Below, one piece after another: positions 25,004 to 33,981 of a stretch of DNA of 64,000 bases. How positions within the stretch are numbered: the stretch's first letter is position 1; each line of letters starts with the position of its first letter. Source of the stretch: an uncultured Lachnospiraceae bacterium (lineage in GTDB: Bacteria > Bacillota > Clostridia > Lachnospirales > Lachnospiraceae); contig CAJTVN010000010.1 in assembly GCA_910579685.1 (NCBI GenBank), positions 1-64,000 of the forward strand, given 5' to 3'. The notes under the pieces are model-generated. The model was not told the origin of the DNA. It saw nothing but the letters and a program-made list of their open reading frames with translations, and made no database searches. Made by a program: the position numbers and the translations under genes.

Positions 25004-26188
25004 ATGATTAATCAACAATACAAAAAAATGCTGGAAGGGAAATCCGTGATCCGTGAATTGTCGGAGTTTGCCGCGGCAAGGGGAGGGGAGATCGGATACG
25101 AGAATGTGTTTGACTACAGTCTGGGAAACCCTTCCGTTCCGGTGCCGGAGCGCTTTGCCGAGGTTATGCGAGGTCTTCTGGGCAGCAGAAGCTCTATGGA
25201 GCTTCACGGCTACAGCCCAAGCCTTGGAATTGCTTCCGTGAAAGAAAGGATTGCGGCTTCCCTGAATGAGAGATTCGGAATGAATTATACCGCAAATCAT
25301 ATTTTTCCCACGTCGGGAGCCGCGGGGGCGCTGGCCCATGCCATCCGCTGTGTGAGCGAGCCTGGAGACGAGATCCTGACCTTTGCCCCCTATTTTCCGG
25401 AATACAATCCCTATGTGAACATGACGGGAGCCGTCTTGAGGGCAGTGCCTGCGGACACGGAGAGCTTTCAGATTAACTTTGAAAGGCTTGAGGAGATGCT
25501 GAGCGGACAGACGGCGGCGGTTCTTCTCAATACGCCCAACAATCCTTCCGGAGCCGTGTACAGCGCACAGACGCTGACAAGGCTTGGGGAGCTCCTTCGT
25601 AAGAAACAGGAGCAGTACGGCCATGATATTTTTATTCTGTCCGACGAGCCTTACCGGGAGATCGTGTTTGATAACGTAAAAGCGCCCTATGTCTCAAAGT
25701 TTTATGACAACACGCTTTCCTGCTATTCCTATTCCAAATCGCTGTCCCTGCCCGGAGAGAGGATCGGTTATGTGGCGGTTAACCCAAAGTGTACGGACGC
25801 GGAGCTGATTGTCGCCATGTGCGGACAGATTTCCAGAGGGATCGGACACAACTGTCCTGCCTCCATCATCCAGCTTGCGGTATCGCAGGTGCTTGACATC
25901 ACATCGGATATGAGCGCTTACGAGACGAACAGGAACCTCCTGTATAAGGAGCTGGTGGAGCTTGGATTTTCCTGCGTAAAGCCCGGCGGAACCTTCTATA
26001 TTTTTCCAAAGGCGCTGGAAGAGGATGCGGTCGCCTTCTGTAAAAAGGCGCTGAAATACGATCTTGTCCTGGTTCCCTCGGACACCTTCGGACTGCCGGG
26101 ATATTTCCGGATGGCCTATTGCATTGACACGGAAAAGGTGGAGCGCTCACTTTCGGCGCTGCGCAGATTTGTGAAGGAGGAATACTGA
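25004..26188 (+). CDS. Class I/II PLP-dependent aminotransferase
   Basis: A 394-residue aspartate-aminotransferase-fold enzyme. Visible are YSLGNPSVPVP near 38, the cofactor-phosphate region TSGAAGALAHAIR near 105, NTPNNPSGAVY near 179 (PLP ring Asn), ILSDEPYREI near 212 (PLP pyridine Asp and Tyr) and the Schiff-base lysine in SYSKSLSLPGERIGY near 247. The amino acid specificity cannot be read from sequence. AGAAAGGA precedes the ATG. Its stop overlaps the patatin ATG by one base, and uppP follows, so the three form an operon. Confidence 0.88.
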   Translation: MINQQYKKMLEGKSVIRELSEFAAARGGEIGYENVFDYSLGNPSVPVPERFAEVMRGLLGSRSSMELHGYSPSLGIASVKERIAASLNERFGMNYTANHIFPTSGAAGALAHAIRCVSEPGDEILTFAPYFPEYNPYVNMTGAVLRAVPADTESFQINFERLEEMLSGQTAAVLLNTPNNPSGAVYSAQTLTRLGELLRKKQEQYGHDIFILSDEPYREIVFDNVKAPYVSKFYDNTLSCYSYSKSLSLPGERIGYVAVNPKCTDAELIVAMCGQISRGIGHNCPASIIQLAVSQVLDITSDMSAYETNRNLLYKELVELGFSCVKPGGTFYIFPKALEEDAVAFCKKALKYDLVLVPSDTFGLPGYFRMAYCIDTEKVERSLSALRRFVKEEY

Positions 26189-27072
26189 TGTATCAGGCAG
26201 GACTTGTGCTTGAGGGCGGGGGAATGAAAGGGGTTTATACGGCGGGCGTCCTGGATTTTTTTCTGGATAAGGGAATCGAATTTTCTTCCTGCTACGGCGT
26301 ATCCGCAGGGGCCTGCGCTCTGTGCAGCTTTCTGTCAAAGCAGCGGGGGCGGGCTTACCATGTGAACGTGGATTATCTGGACGACCGGAATTACTGCAGT
26401 CTTTACAGCCTGATAAAAACAGGAGATCTTTTCGGGGAGGAGATGTGCTATCACAGGATTCCCGATGAGCTCTATCCTTATGACTACGAGACCTTCCATC
26501 AGTATCAGGGAACCTTTTACAGTGTGGTGACGAACATAGAGACAGGCCGGAGCGAATATATTCCTATTAAAGATATGAAAAACCAAATTGATGCAATACG
26601 GGCATCAGCCTCCCTTCCCCTGGTGTCGAGGAATGTGAGCTTTCGGGGGAAGCTGTATCTGGACGGCGGGATTTCGGATGCGATTCCGGTCAGAAGATCC
26701 ATGAGGGACGGGAATACAAAGAACGTGGTGGTGATGACCAAGGAAGCCGGATACCGCAGGGATCCTGCCTCCGCTCCCATTATGGCTCTTCTGCGGATGC
26801 GTTACCGGAAGTATCCCAGGGTCAGCGAGAGGATGGAAAACAGGCATAAGCTTTATAATAAGACCCTGGATCTGATAGAGGATCAGGTGAAAAAGGGCAC
26901 GGTCTTCCTGATCCAGCCCAAGAAAAAGAGCCTGGTCGGACGGATCGAGAAGGACAGGGAAAAGCTCAGGGCGCTCTATGAGGAGGGATATGAACAGGCC
27001 TCGGAATGCTATGAGGATTTGATGCGGTTTTTGAAGGACAGTGACACGGGAAAGGAGCAAAGCGGAAAATGA
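26188..27072 (+). CDS. Patatin-like phospholipase family protein
   Basis: A 294-residue patatin-fold serine hydrolase. The oxyanion loop is GLVLEGGGMKGVYTAGVLD near 5, the nucleophile elbow GVSAG near 38, and the catalytic Asp sits in DGGISDAIPV near 155, giving a Ser-Asp dyad. The C-terminal part is basic and helical, which could favour membrane contact. The likely role is acyl-ester hydrolysis of lipids; no signal peptide is present. It is translationally coupled to the aminotransferase (TGATG) and overlaps uppP by 4 bp. Confidence 0.88.
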   Translation: MYQAGLVLEGGGMKGVYTAGVLDFFLDKGIEFSSCYGVSAGACALCSFLSKQRGRAYHVNVDYLDDRNYCSLYSLIKTGDLFGEEMCYHRIPDELYPYDYETFHQYQGTFYSVVTNIETGRSEYIPIKDMKNQIDAIRASASLPLVSRNVSFRGKLYLDGGISDAIPVRRSMRDGNTKNVVVMTKEAGYRRDPASAPIMALLRMRYRKYPRVSERMENRHKLYNKTLDLIEDQVKKGTVFLIQPKKKSLVGRIEKDREKLRALYEEGYEQASECYEDLMRFLKDSDTGKEQSGK

Positions 27073-27914
27073 CAGAGTTTTTGAAAGCGGTTTTGTTTGG
27101 AATCGTGGAGGGCATCACGGAATGGCTGCCCATCAGCAGTACCGGACACATGATACTTCTGAATGAGTTTGTGACGCTTGAGGTGTCCCCGGAATTCTGG
27201 GAGATGTTTCTGGTGGTGATCCAGCTGGGAGCGATCCTGGCGGTGGTGCTTTTGTTCTGGAAGCAGATATGGCCCTTTGGGAGGAGTGCGCATCCGGTGG
27301 GAAAGACGGGCTTTCTTTTCTGGTGCAAGAGGGATATCTGGGTTATGTGGTTTAAGATCGTCGCAGCCTGCCTTCCGGCGGCCGTGGTTGGACTTTTGTT
27401 TGATGAATTTTTTGAGAGCCTGTTTTACAATCCCGTGTGCGTTGCCGTTGCGCTGATCGTGTTCGGCGTTGGCTTTATCTGGATTGAGAACCGGAACAAA
27501 AATATGAGGGTGAAGGTAAGGGCTCTGAATGACATCACATACCGGACGGCTTTTATTATAGGTATGTTTCAGCTGATTGCGGCCATTTTTCCCGGGACCT
27601 CCCGATCAGGTGCCACCATACTCGGGGCGCTGCTGATCGGTGTGTCAAGGACGGTTGCGGCGGAGTTCACCTTTTTCCTGGCAATCCCGGTGATGCTGGG
27701 GGCCAGTCTGCTTAAGGTGGTAAAATTCGGATTTTCCTTTACGGGCGAAGAGATGATGATTCTGGCCACGGGGATGGCCACGGCTTTTGTGGTGTCGGTC
27801 GCGGTGATCCGGTTCCTCATGGGCTATATCAAGAAACATGATTTCAAGGTGTTTGGCTGGTATCGGATTGTGCTTGGGCTGGTGGTGCTTGCGTATTTTA
27901 TGGTTATCGGTTAG
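27069..27914 (+). CDS. uppP: Undecaprenyl-diphosphatase
   Basis: A 281-residue BacA/UppP membrane phosphatase that recycles undecaprenyl pyrophosphate for cell-wall synthesis. The active-site motifs are present: GIVEGITEWLPISSTGHM near 11 and PGTSRSGATILGALLIG near 178 with the conserved Arg. About eight hydrophobic segments follow the family pattern. The start overlaps the patatin stop by 4 bp. Length is usual. Confidence 0.95.
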   Translation: MTEFLKAVLFGIVEGITEWLPISSTGHMILLNEFVTLEVSPEFWEMFLVVIQLGAILAVVLLFWKQIWPFGRSAHPVGKTGFLFWCKRDIWVMWFKIVAACLPAAVVGLLFDEFFESLFYNPVCVAVALIVFGVGFIWIENRNKNMRVKVRALNDITYRTAFIIGMFQLIAAIFPGTSRSGATILGALLIGVSRTVAAEFTFFLAIPVMLGASLLKVVKFGFSFTGEEMMILATGMATAFVVSVAVIRFLMGYIKKHDFKVFGWYRIVLGLVVLAYFMVIG

Positions 27915-27973
27915 CGGCAGTCATGTCGTACTGTTTATGCCCAATTATGAGAAATAAAGAGTCAGAAATCGAC

Positions 27974-28003
27974 TTGTTTTCGAGTGGGGGCTTCCATTAT
28001 AAT
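27974..28003 (+). promoter_or_regulatory. Probable promoter of the dehydrogenase gene
   Basis: TTGTTT (27974-27979), an 18-bp spacer and a consensus TATAAT (27998-28003), 40 bp before the start codon. Confidence 0.55.
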
Positions 28004-28042
28004 TTTGACTAAGCAACTATATTAAGTTCAGGAGGTATAGCT

Positions 28043-29074
28043 ATGAAAACAGCGGTGATGACAGACATCAGAAAGGTAAGGATTGAGGAGCGGGAAAAGC
28101 CGGTTCCGAAGGAAGGGGAGGTTCTCGTAAAGGTGGAGTACGTGGGAATCTGCGGCTCGGATCTTCACTACTATGAATCGGGAAGGATCGGAAACTTTAT
28201 TGTGGAGCCTCCCTTTGTGCTGGGCCATGAGGCAGGCGGAACCGTGGTTGAGGTGGGAAGCGGCGTGTCTCATCTGAAGGTGGGGGATCGGGTGGCTCTT
28301 GAGCCCGGAAAGACCTGCGGGCACTGCGAGCACTGCAAGGAGGGGAAGTACAATCTCTGTGAGGATGTGATTTTCTTTGCCACGCCTCCCGTTGACGGCG
28401 TTTTCCAGGAGTATGTGGCCCACGAGGCAGGGCTTTGCTTTAAACTGCCGGACAATGTGAGCACTCTGGAGGGAGCCCTGGTGGAGCCCCTTTCCGTCGG
28501 TCTCCATGCGGCTATGCAGGGAGGAGCCCATATCGGACAGACGGCGGTGGTTACCGGTGCGGGATGTATCGGACTTGTAAGCCTGCTTGCCTTAAAGGCC
28601 ATGGGAGTGTCAAGGGTGATCGTGGTGGACGTGATTGACAAGAGACTGCAGAAAGCGAAGGAGCTCGGAGCGGACTATGTGATCAATGGAAAAGAGCAGG
28701 ATACGGTTGCGGAGATTAAGCGCCTTACAGAAGGGAAAGGCTGCGATCTCTCCATCGAGACGGCAGGAACCCAGATCACGGCTTCCCAGCTGATTCAGGC
28801 TTCCAAAAAGGGAGCGACGATTGTGTTCGTGGGCTACAGCGCTTCGGGAGAGATGACGCTTCCTATCGGCATGGCCCTTGACAAGGAGCTGACCTTTAAG
28901 ACCGTGTTCCGCTATCGGAATATTTATCCCATGGCAATCGAGGCCATTGCGGCGGGAAAGATCAGGATCAAGGATATCGTGACGGATTATTTCGAGCTGG
29001 ATGATATTCAGCATGCGATGGATGCCTGCGTGGAGAACAAGGCGGAGATTGTAAAAGGAGTCATCCGGATATAA
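28043..29074 (+). CDS. Zinc-dependent sorbitol/polyol dehydrogenase-like enzyme
   Basis: A 343-residue medium-chain dehydrogenase. The catalytic zinc ligands are Cys in GICGSDLHYYESGRIG near 37 and His-Glu in LGHEAGG near 62. The structural zinc loop CGHCEHCKEGKYNLC is complete near 93. The NAD-binding motif is VVTGAGCIGLV near 170, with an Asp ending the next strand (IVVDV), favouring NAD over NADP. The GRIGNF loop and FATPPVDGVFQEYV region are typical of sorbitol and xylitol dehydrogenases. It is a single-gene unit with AGGAGG before the ATG. The exact polyol is unknown. Confidence 0.88.
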   Translation: MKTAVMTDIRKVRIEEREKPVPKEGEVLVKVEYVGICGSDLHYYESGRIGNFIVEPPFVLGHEAGGTVVEVGSGVSHLKVGDRVALEPGKTCGHCEHCKEGKYNLCEDVIFFATPPVDGVFQEYVAHEAGLCFKLPDNVSTLEGALVEPLSVGLHAAMQGGAHIGQTAVVTGAGCIGLVSLLALKAMGVSRVIVVDVIDKRLQKAKELGADYVINGKEQDTVAEIKRLTEGKGCDLSIETAGTQITASQLIQASKKGATIVFVGYSASGEMTLPIGMALDKELTFKTVFRYRNIYPMAIEAIAAGKIRIKDIVTDYFELDDIQHAMDACVENKAEIVKGVIRI

Positions 29075-29213
29075 GGGGTTTCCTCTGCGGCTTTTTTCCG
29101 TGCAGCCGGCTGCTATGGAAAGAACGCCGCACAGATGAAAAATATAGAAAATCCGGTTTTGGGCATAATAGTGGCAGAATTATTACTTTTGCATATTATA
29201 AGTACATAAAAAG
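29075..29213. other. Intergenic stretch with an element-end-like sequence
   Basis: No gene. The segment GGCTGCTATGGAAAGAACG followed by CCGCACAGATGAAAAA (about 29110-29142) resembles the outer right end of the palindromic element (GGCTGCTGAAAAACCGCACAG in copy 2), but no matching left arm or core is present. It may be a decayed solo end or chance. Confidence 0.3.
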
Positions 29214-29242
29214 TTGACAACTAGAGGAATATGGAGTATATT
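29214..29242 (+). promoter_or_regulatory. Consensus sigma-A promoter for the H1-like gene
   Basis: TTGACA (29214-29219), a 17-bp spacer and TATATT (29237-29242). The predicted start point near 29249 gives a leader of about 175 bases. The leader holds a hairpin ATTTTCTC/GAGAAAAT (about 29380-29398) and a direct repeat of ATCCATAGGAA (about 29277-29306). Confidence 0.75.
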
Positions 29243-29425
29243 AATTCGCAGGAATTCAGATTTCCGCAGGAAGAATCCATAGGAATCCGAAGGATCCATA
29301 GGAAATTTGGTTTTCTGGGGAGAAAGGTTTGTAACAGTCAATTTTTTTGTATGAGAAAGTTGTTTCTCTGGGAGATGATTTTCTCAGAGGAGAAAATTTA
29401 TCCCAATGTGAAAGGAGTCATTATT

Positions 29426-29947
29426 ATGGCAGAGAGGAAGACGGCAGCCAAGACTGCTGCAAAGGCAGAGGCTGCTAAGGAAGAAGCAAAAAAGACAGAA
29501 GTTAAGGCAGAAGAAATAAAGACCGCTGATATAAAGGCTGAGACTCAGAAAGAAGATTTGGAAACGCCTAAGACAGAGGAAAAGAAGAAAGCGGCTCCCA
29601 GAAAGAGCACGGCGAAGAAGGCGGAGACAAAGATAACTGCGAAAAGGGCAGTGAAGAAGGAAACCGCCAAGGCGGCTGCAGAGAAGGCTGTTGCAGCTGA
29701 GAAAAAGGTGGTTGCAAGAAAGAGTGCCGCTCCGAAAAAGGAAGAGATAAAGGAAGTGGTACATTTTGAGTTTGCAGGCAGGTCTTATACCCAGGACGAT
29801 CTGCTTAAGAGCTGCAGGGACGTGTGGAAATATGATTTGAACGGCAAGGAAGAGGATATCAAATCTGTGGAGCTGTATGTAAAGCCGGAGGAGAACACTA
29901 CATATTATGTGATCAACGGCGAAATCAAAGGAAACTTTGCTATTTAA
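29426..29947 (+). CDS. DUF6465-type protein with histone-H1-like Lys/Ala-rich region
   Basis: A 173-residue protein. Residues 1-110 are low complexity (repeated KTAAKAEAAKEEAKK, AAPRKSTAKKAE, KRAVKKETAKAAA), like the tails of bacterial H1 or Hc1 proteins and suited to binding nucleic acid. Residues 110-173 form a compact C-terminal domain (VVHFEFAGRSYTQDDLLKSC, then YVKPEENTTYYVINGEI) matching DUF6465, a clostridial domain of unknown function. The ATG at 29426 has AAAGGAG 8 bases upstream; a start at 29231 would fall in the -10 of a consensus promoter. Abundant expression is inferred from promoter quality. Confidence 0.8.
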   Translation: MAERKTAAKTAAKAEAAKEEAKKTEVKAEEIKTADIKAETQKEDLETPKTEEKKKAAPRKSTAKKAETKITAKRAVKKETAKAAAEKAVAAEKKVVARKSAAPKKEEIKEVVHFEFAGRSYTQDDLLKSCRDVWKYDLNGKEEDIKSVELYVKPEENTTYYVINGEIKGNFAI

Positions 29948-29988
29948 TCAGAGGCTGCCCGAGAAATTTTTAAGAGGTCAAAATACGG

Positions 29989-30023
29989 AAAACAGGCTGT
30001 GCGTTTGGCAGGGCCTGTTTTTT
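29989..30023 (+). terminator. Terminator after the H1-like gene
   Basis: AAAACAGGC (29989-29997) pairs with GCCTGTTTT (30013-30021), followed by TT; loop of 15 bases. Confidence 0.8.
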
Positions 30024-30120
30024 CATGCGTTCGATTACCGTTTACTCACAGCGGCCTGCCCCATATGCGTAAACGGCAACCGTTTTAGAATTTTTTAATA
30101 ATTAAATTTATCTATATGTG

Positions 30121-30149
30121 TTGACAATAAATAGGGTAAGTGATATTTT
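30121..30149 (+). promoter_or_regulatory. Promoter of the hrcA-grpE-dnaK-dnaJ operon
   Basis: Consensus TTGACA (30121-30126), 17-bp spacer, TATTTT (30144-30149). The start point is expected near 30156, just in front of the CIRCE operator. Confidence 0.75.
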
Positions 30150-30163
30150 AGGTAAAGAAGATG

Positions 30164-30190
30164 TTAGCACTCTAGTTAAATGAGTGCTAA
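30164..30190 (+). promoter_or_regulatory. CIRCE operator
   Basis: Perfect CIRCE: TTAGCACTC (30164-30172), a 9-base spacer and GAGTGCTAA (30182-30190). HrcA, encoded by the first gene of the operon, binds here and represses transcription until heat shock. Confidence 0.97.
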
Positions 30191-30225
30191 CAACATCGAT
30201 CAGTAAGTGAAGAAGGATGGTGGAG

Positions 30226-31257
30226 ATGCAGTTAGACGAAAGAAAAATCAAAATAATGCAGGCCATTATCCGGAATTATCTTGAGACAGGGGAGCCTGTG
30301 GGAAGCCGCACCATTTCCAAGTATACGGATTTGAATCTGAGTTCGGCCACGATTCGGAACGAGATGGCCGACCTGGAAGAGATGGGATATATCCTTCAGC
30401 CGCACACTTCCGCAGGCAGGATTCCTTCTGACAAGGGGTATCGGCTCTATGTGGATACCATGATGGAGGAAAAGGACAGGGAGCTGGAAGAGCTGAAAGA
30501 GATGATACTTGAGAAAGAAGACAAGATGGATAATCTCTTAAAGCAGGTGGCAAAGCTTCTGGCGGTCAATACGAACTATGCGACCATGATTTCCGCCCCT
30601 ACAGTTCATGGGAACAAGCTGAAATTCATACAGCTCTCAAAGGTGGATGTAAACCAGCTGCTTGCGGTTATCGTCATGGAGGGCAATGTGATCAAAAACA
30701 ATATCCTCCAGGTGACCGAGGAACTCAGCGATGAAAATATTCTGAAGCTGAATATCATGCTGAATACTTACCTGAACGGCCTTGCCCTGGAAGAAATCAA
30801 CCTGGCGCTGATCTCATCCCTGAAGCAGCAGGCGGGAATTCACAGCGGGATTATCGGAGATGTGATTGACGCCATTGCGGAGGGTATCAAAGCCGGAGAA
30901 GATCTGGAGATCTACACCAGCGGTGCCAACAATATATTTAAGTATCCGGAGCTGGCGGATCACCACAAGGCCAGCGAGATTATCAATACCTTTGAGGAAA
31001 AGCAGATGCTCACGGAGCTTGTGCAGGAAAGCCTGGCGGACGAGAGCAGCACTGGCATTCAGGTGTATATCGGAAATGAGACGCCCATCCAGGCAATGAA
31101 AGACTGCAGCGTTGTGACGGCCACTTACGAACTGGGAGAGGGCATGCGGGGAACGATCGGTATCATCGGCCCCAAGCGGATGGATTATGACAAGGTCATA
31201 GGAACACTCAAGAGGATTACGCATCAGCTGGATGATTTATATAAGGATAAGAAGTAA
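30226..31257 (+). CDS. hrcA: Heat-inducible repressor HrcA
   Basis: A 343-residue repressor that binds CIRCE. The N-terminal winged helix reads ERKIKIMQAIIRNYLETGEP, then VGSRTISKYTDLNLSSATIR and NEMADLEEMGYI, with the HTSAGRIPSDKGYR motif near 65. The C-terminal GAF-like domain ends with GPKRMDYDKVIGTL. ATG 30226 is preferred because AAGGA lies 8 bases upstream; an in-frame ATG at 30217 overlaps that site. It is the first gene of the operon, 35 bp after CIRCE, so it represses itself; GroE availability normally tunes HrcA activity. Confidence 0.97.
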   Translation: MQLDERKIKIMQAIIRNYLETGEPVGSRTISKYTDLNLSSATIRNEMADLEEMGYILQPHTSAGRIPSDKGYRLYVDTMMEEKDRELEELKEMILEKEDKMDNLLKQVAKLLAVNTNYATMISAPTVHGNKLKFIQLSKVDVNQLLAVIVMEGNVIKNNILQVTEELSDENILKLNIMLNTYLNGLALEEINLALISSLKQQAGIHSGIIGDVIDAIAEGIKAGEDLEIYTSGANNIFKYPELADHHKASEIINTFEEKQMLTELVQESLADESSTGIQVYIGNETPIQAMKDCSVVTATYELGEGMRGTIGIIGPKRMDYDKVIGTLKRITHQLDDLYKDKK

Positions 31258-31295
31258 ACAGTAACGACAATTCCGAAGGAAAGGGATGGAGGCAT

Positions 31296-32006
31296 ATGGA
31301 AGAGGAAAGAAAAGATTTGCAGGAAAATACATCAGAAGACAGTGATATGGTGAAGGAGCAGGAAAGCTGCGCCGAGCAGGAGGCGCAGGAAAACGCCGAA
31401 CGGGAGGCGGCCGAAGAGGTTCCGGCAGAGGAAGACAGCGCAGAGGAAACGGCCGTACAGGAGCCTTCACAGGAGGATCCCGCACAGGACGAAGAGGAGT
31501 GCTCCGGCAAGGAAGGCAAGGCGGACAAAAAGCTTTTTAAAAAGAAGCCGAAGGCGGACAAAAAGCAGGAAGCCCTCAGGGAAAAAATTGAGGAATTAGA
31601 AGATAAGGTAAAACGCCAGATGGCGGAATTCGACAACTTCCGCAAGCGCACGGAGAAAGAAAAATCAGCGATGTTTGAGACCGGGGCAAAAAGCGTGATT
31701 GAAAAGATGCTTCCGGTGGTGGACAATTTTGAGAGAGGGCTTGCGGCAATCCCGGAACAGGAGAAGGGTTCTCCCTTTGCGGAAGGGATGGAAATGATCT
31801 ACAAGCAGATCCTTACAGAGTTTGAAAAGATGGATGTGAAAGCCATCCCGGCGGTGGGAGAAGAGTTCAACCCCGAGTTCCACAATGCGGTGATGCAGGT
31901 GGAGAGCGAAGAGTTTGAATCGGGGATCGTGGCCCAGGAGCTCCAGAAGGGTTATACTTACAGAGACAGCGTGGTGCGTCACAGCATGGTTGCTGTTGTG
32001 AGTTAG
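31296..32006 (+). CDS. grpE: Nucleotide exchange factor GrpE
   Basis: A 236-residue co-chaperone that releases ADP from DnaK. The conserved core starts near 100: a long coiled coil (EKIEELEDKVKRQMAEFDNF, RKRTEKEKSAM), then VIEKMLPVVDNFERGL and the C-terminal beta domain with VGEEFNPEFHNAVMQ and GYTYRDSVVRHSMV. The first 90 residues are an extended acidic, glutamate-rich disordered tail, longer than in many GrpE proteins. It lies 38 bp after hrcA, with AAAGGGATGGAGG before the start. Confidence 0.96.
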   Translation: MEEERKDLQENTSEDSDMVKEQESCAEQEAQENAEREAAEEVPAEEDSAEETAVQEPSQEDPAQDEEECSGKEGKADKKLFKKKPKADKKQEALREKIEELEDKVKRQMAEFDNFRKRTEKEKSAMFETGAKSVIEKMLPVVDNFERGLAAIPEQEKGSPFAEGMEMIYKQILTEFEKMDVKAIPAVGEEFNPEFHNAVMQVESEEFESGIVAQELQKGYTYRDSVVRHSMVAVVS

Positions 32007-32077
32007 CCCTGGCACAAGGCATATTTACTGCTTATAAACTTTTTCAGTATAAAAATATGATTCAGGAGGAGACAATC

Positions 32078-33955
32078 ATGAGTAAAATAATTGGTATCGA
32101 CTTAGGTACTACAAACAGCTGCGTGGCGGTTATGGAAGGTGGAAAACCCACCGTTATTGCCAATGCGGAAGGAGCAAGGACAACACCCTCTGTTGTTGCG
32201 TTTACAAAGACCGGAGAGAGGCTGATCGGCGAGCCTGCAAAGCGTCAGGCGGTTACCAATGCGGAAAAGACCATCGCATCCATCAAAAGAGATATGGGTA
32301 CGGACAGAGGCCGTAACATTGACGGCAAGAAATATTCGCCTCAGCAGATTTCCGCAATGATTCTCCAGAAGCTGAAGGCGGATGCGGAGAGCTATCTGGG
32401 CGAGAAGGTGACAGAGGCTGTCATCACAGTTCCCGCTTATTTTAATGACGCACAGCGTCAGGCGACCAAGGATGCCGGCAAGATCGCAGGTCTCGATGTA
32501 AAGCGTATCATCAACGAGCCCACGGCGGCAGCGCTTGCCTATGGACTTGACAATGAAAAGGAACAGAAGATCATGGTATACGATCTTGGCGGCGGTACCT
32601 TTGATGTTTCCATTATCGAGATTGGTGACGGCGTTATCGAGGTTCTTGCGACGAACGGGGACACCCGTCTTGGCGGTGATGACTTTGACAATAAGCTGAC
32701 ACAGTGGATGATCGACGAATTCAAGAAGGCGGAGGGCGTGGATCTGTCCGCTGACAAGATGGCGCTTCAGAGATTGAAGGAAGCGGCTGAGAAAGCGAAA
32801 AAGGAGCTTTCCTCCGCAACCACCACAAATATTAACCTGCCCTTCATCACGGCTACGGCTGAGGGTCCCAAGCATTTTGATATGAACCTGACAAGGGCGA
32901 AATTCGATGAACTGACCCATGACCTGGTTGAAAAGACAGCGATTCCTGTTCAGAACGCCATGAAGGATGCGGGTCTTACGAATTCCGATATCGGCCAGGT
33001 ACTTCTGGTTGGCGGTTCCACGCGTATTCCCGCCGTGCAGGATAAGGTAAGACAGCTCACGGGAAAAGAGCCCAGTAAGAGCCTGAACCCGGATGAGTGC
33101 GTGGCGCTTGGAGCTTCCATTCAGGGCGGCAAGCTGGCCGGAGATTCCGGTGCGGGTGAAATCCTGCTTCTGGATGTCACACCGCTGTCCCTTTCCATCG
33201 AGACAATGGGAGGCATCGCAACCAGGCTGATCGAGAGAAATACCACCATCCCTACCAAGAAGAGCCAAATCTTCTCAACGGCTGCCGATAATCAGACGGC
33301 TGTTGATATCAATGTGGTACAGGGTGAGAGACAGTTCGCAAGAGATAACAAGTCCTTAGGACAGTTCAGACTGGATGGAATCCCTCCGGCAATGCGCGGC
33401 GTTCCGCAGATCGAGGTTACTTTTGATATCGACGCAAACGGTATTGTAAATGTTTCTGCAAAGGATCTGGGAACAGGCAAGGAACAGCATATCACCATCA
33501 CGGCAGGATCCAATATGTCTGATGACGAGATCGACAAGGCTGTCAAGGAAGCCGCTGAGTTTGAGGCACAGGATAAGAAGAGGAAGGAAGCGATCGACGT
33601 TAGAAATGATGCGGATTCCTTCGTATTCCAGACCGAGAAGGCCCTGAGTGAAGTAGGAGATAAGATAGACGCTTCTGCAAAATCTTCCGTTGAGGAGGAT
33701 GTGGCTGCGGTGAAAGCGATTCTTGAGAGAACCAAGGATCAGGAAATGTCAGACAGCGATATCGATGAACTGAAAGCGGCCAAGGAGAAGCTTACAAACA
33801 GCGCACAGGCTCTTTTCACCAAGATGTATGAGAATATGCAGCAGGCGCAGGGCCAGGCGGCAGGTCCGGATATGAGCGGAGCGGCAGGCCCTGACATGGG
33901 AGCGGGCCAGGGACCGGCTGATGATGTGGTTGACGGAGACTATAGAGAAGTATAA
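32078..33955 (+). CDS. dnaK: Molecular chaperone DnaK (Hsp70)
   Basis: A 625-residue Hsp70. The ATPase domain shows IIGIDLGTTNSCVAVMEGG at the start, VITVPAYFNDAQRQATKDAG near 130, IMVYDLGGGTFDVSI near 170 and LLVGGSTRIPAVQ near 310. The substrate domain begins after the linker EILLLDVTPLSLSIE near 365, and the C-terminal lid ends in a Gly/Met/Ala-rich tail and DDVVDGDYREV, close to the usual EEVD-like end. ATG 32078 has AGGAGGAG at good spacing; an upstream in-frame ATG at 32057 does not. It lacks the 23-residue insert of Gram-negative DnaK in lobe IB, as expected for Firmicutes. Confidence 0.98.
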   Translation: MSKIIGIDLGTTNSCVAVMEGGKPTVIANAEGARTTPSVVAFTKTGERLIGEPAKRQAVTNAEKTIASIKRDMGTDRGRNIDGKKYSPQQISAMILQKLKADAESYLGEKVTEAVITVPAYFNDAQRQATKDAGKIAGLDVKRIINEPTAAALAYGLDNEKEQKIMVYDLGGGTFDVSIIEIGDGVIEVLATNGDTRLGGDDFDNKLTQWMIDEFKKAEGVDLSADKMALQRLKEAAEKAKKELSSATTTNINLPFITATAEGPKHFDMNLTRAKFDELTHDLVEKTAIPVQNAMKDAGLTNSDIGQVLLVGGSTRIPAVQDKVRQLTGKEPSKSLNPDECVALGASIQGGKLAGDSGAGEILLLDVTPLSLSIETMGGIATRLIERNTTIPTKKSQIFSTAADNQTAVDINVVQGERQFARDNKSLGQFRLDGIPPAMRGVPQIEVTFDIDANGIVNVSAKDLGTGKEQHITITAGSNMSDDEIDKAVKEAAEFEAQDKKRKEAIDVRNDADSFVFQTEKALSEVGDKIDASAKSSVEEDVAAVKAILERTKDQEMSDSDIDELKAAKEKLTNSAQALFTKMYENMQQAQGQAAGPDMSGAAGPDMGAGQGPADDVVDGDYREV

Positions 33956-33981
33956 AATAGAAAAATAATAGAAAAGCTGAT

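Noticed and set aside
29231..29425. N-terminal extension of the H1-like protein
   Set aside because: The extended frame starts inside the -10 box of a consensus promoter, and a well-placed AAAGGAG precedes the ATG at 29426.
32102..33268. A 388-codon minus-strand open frame
   Set aside because: Antisense to dnaK, which is certain.
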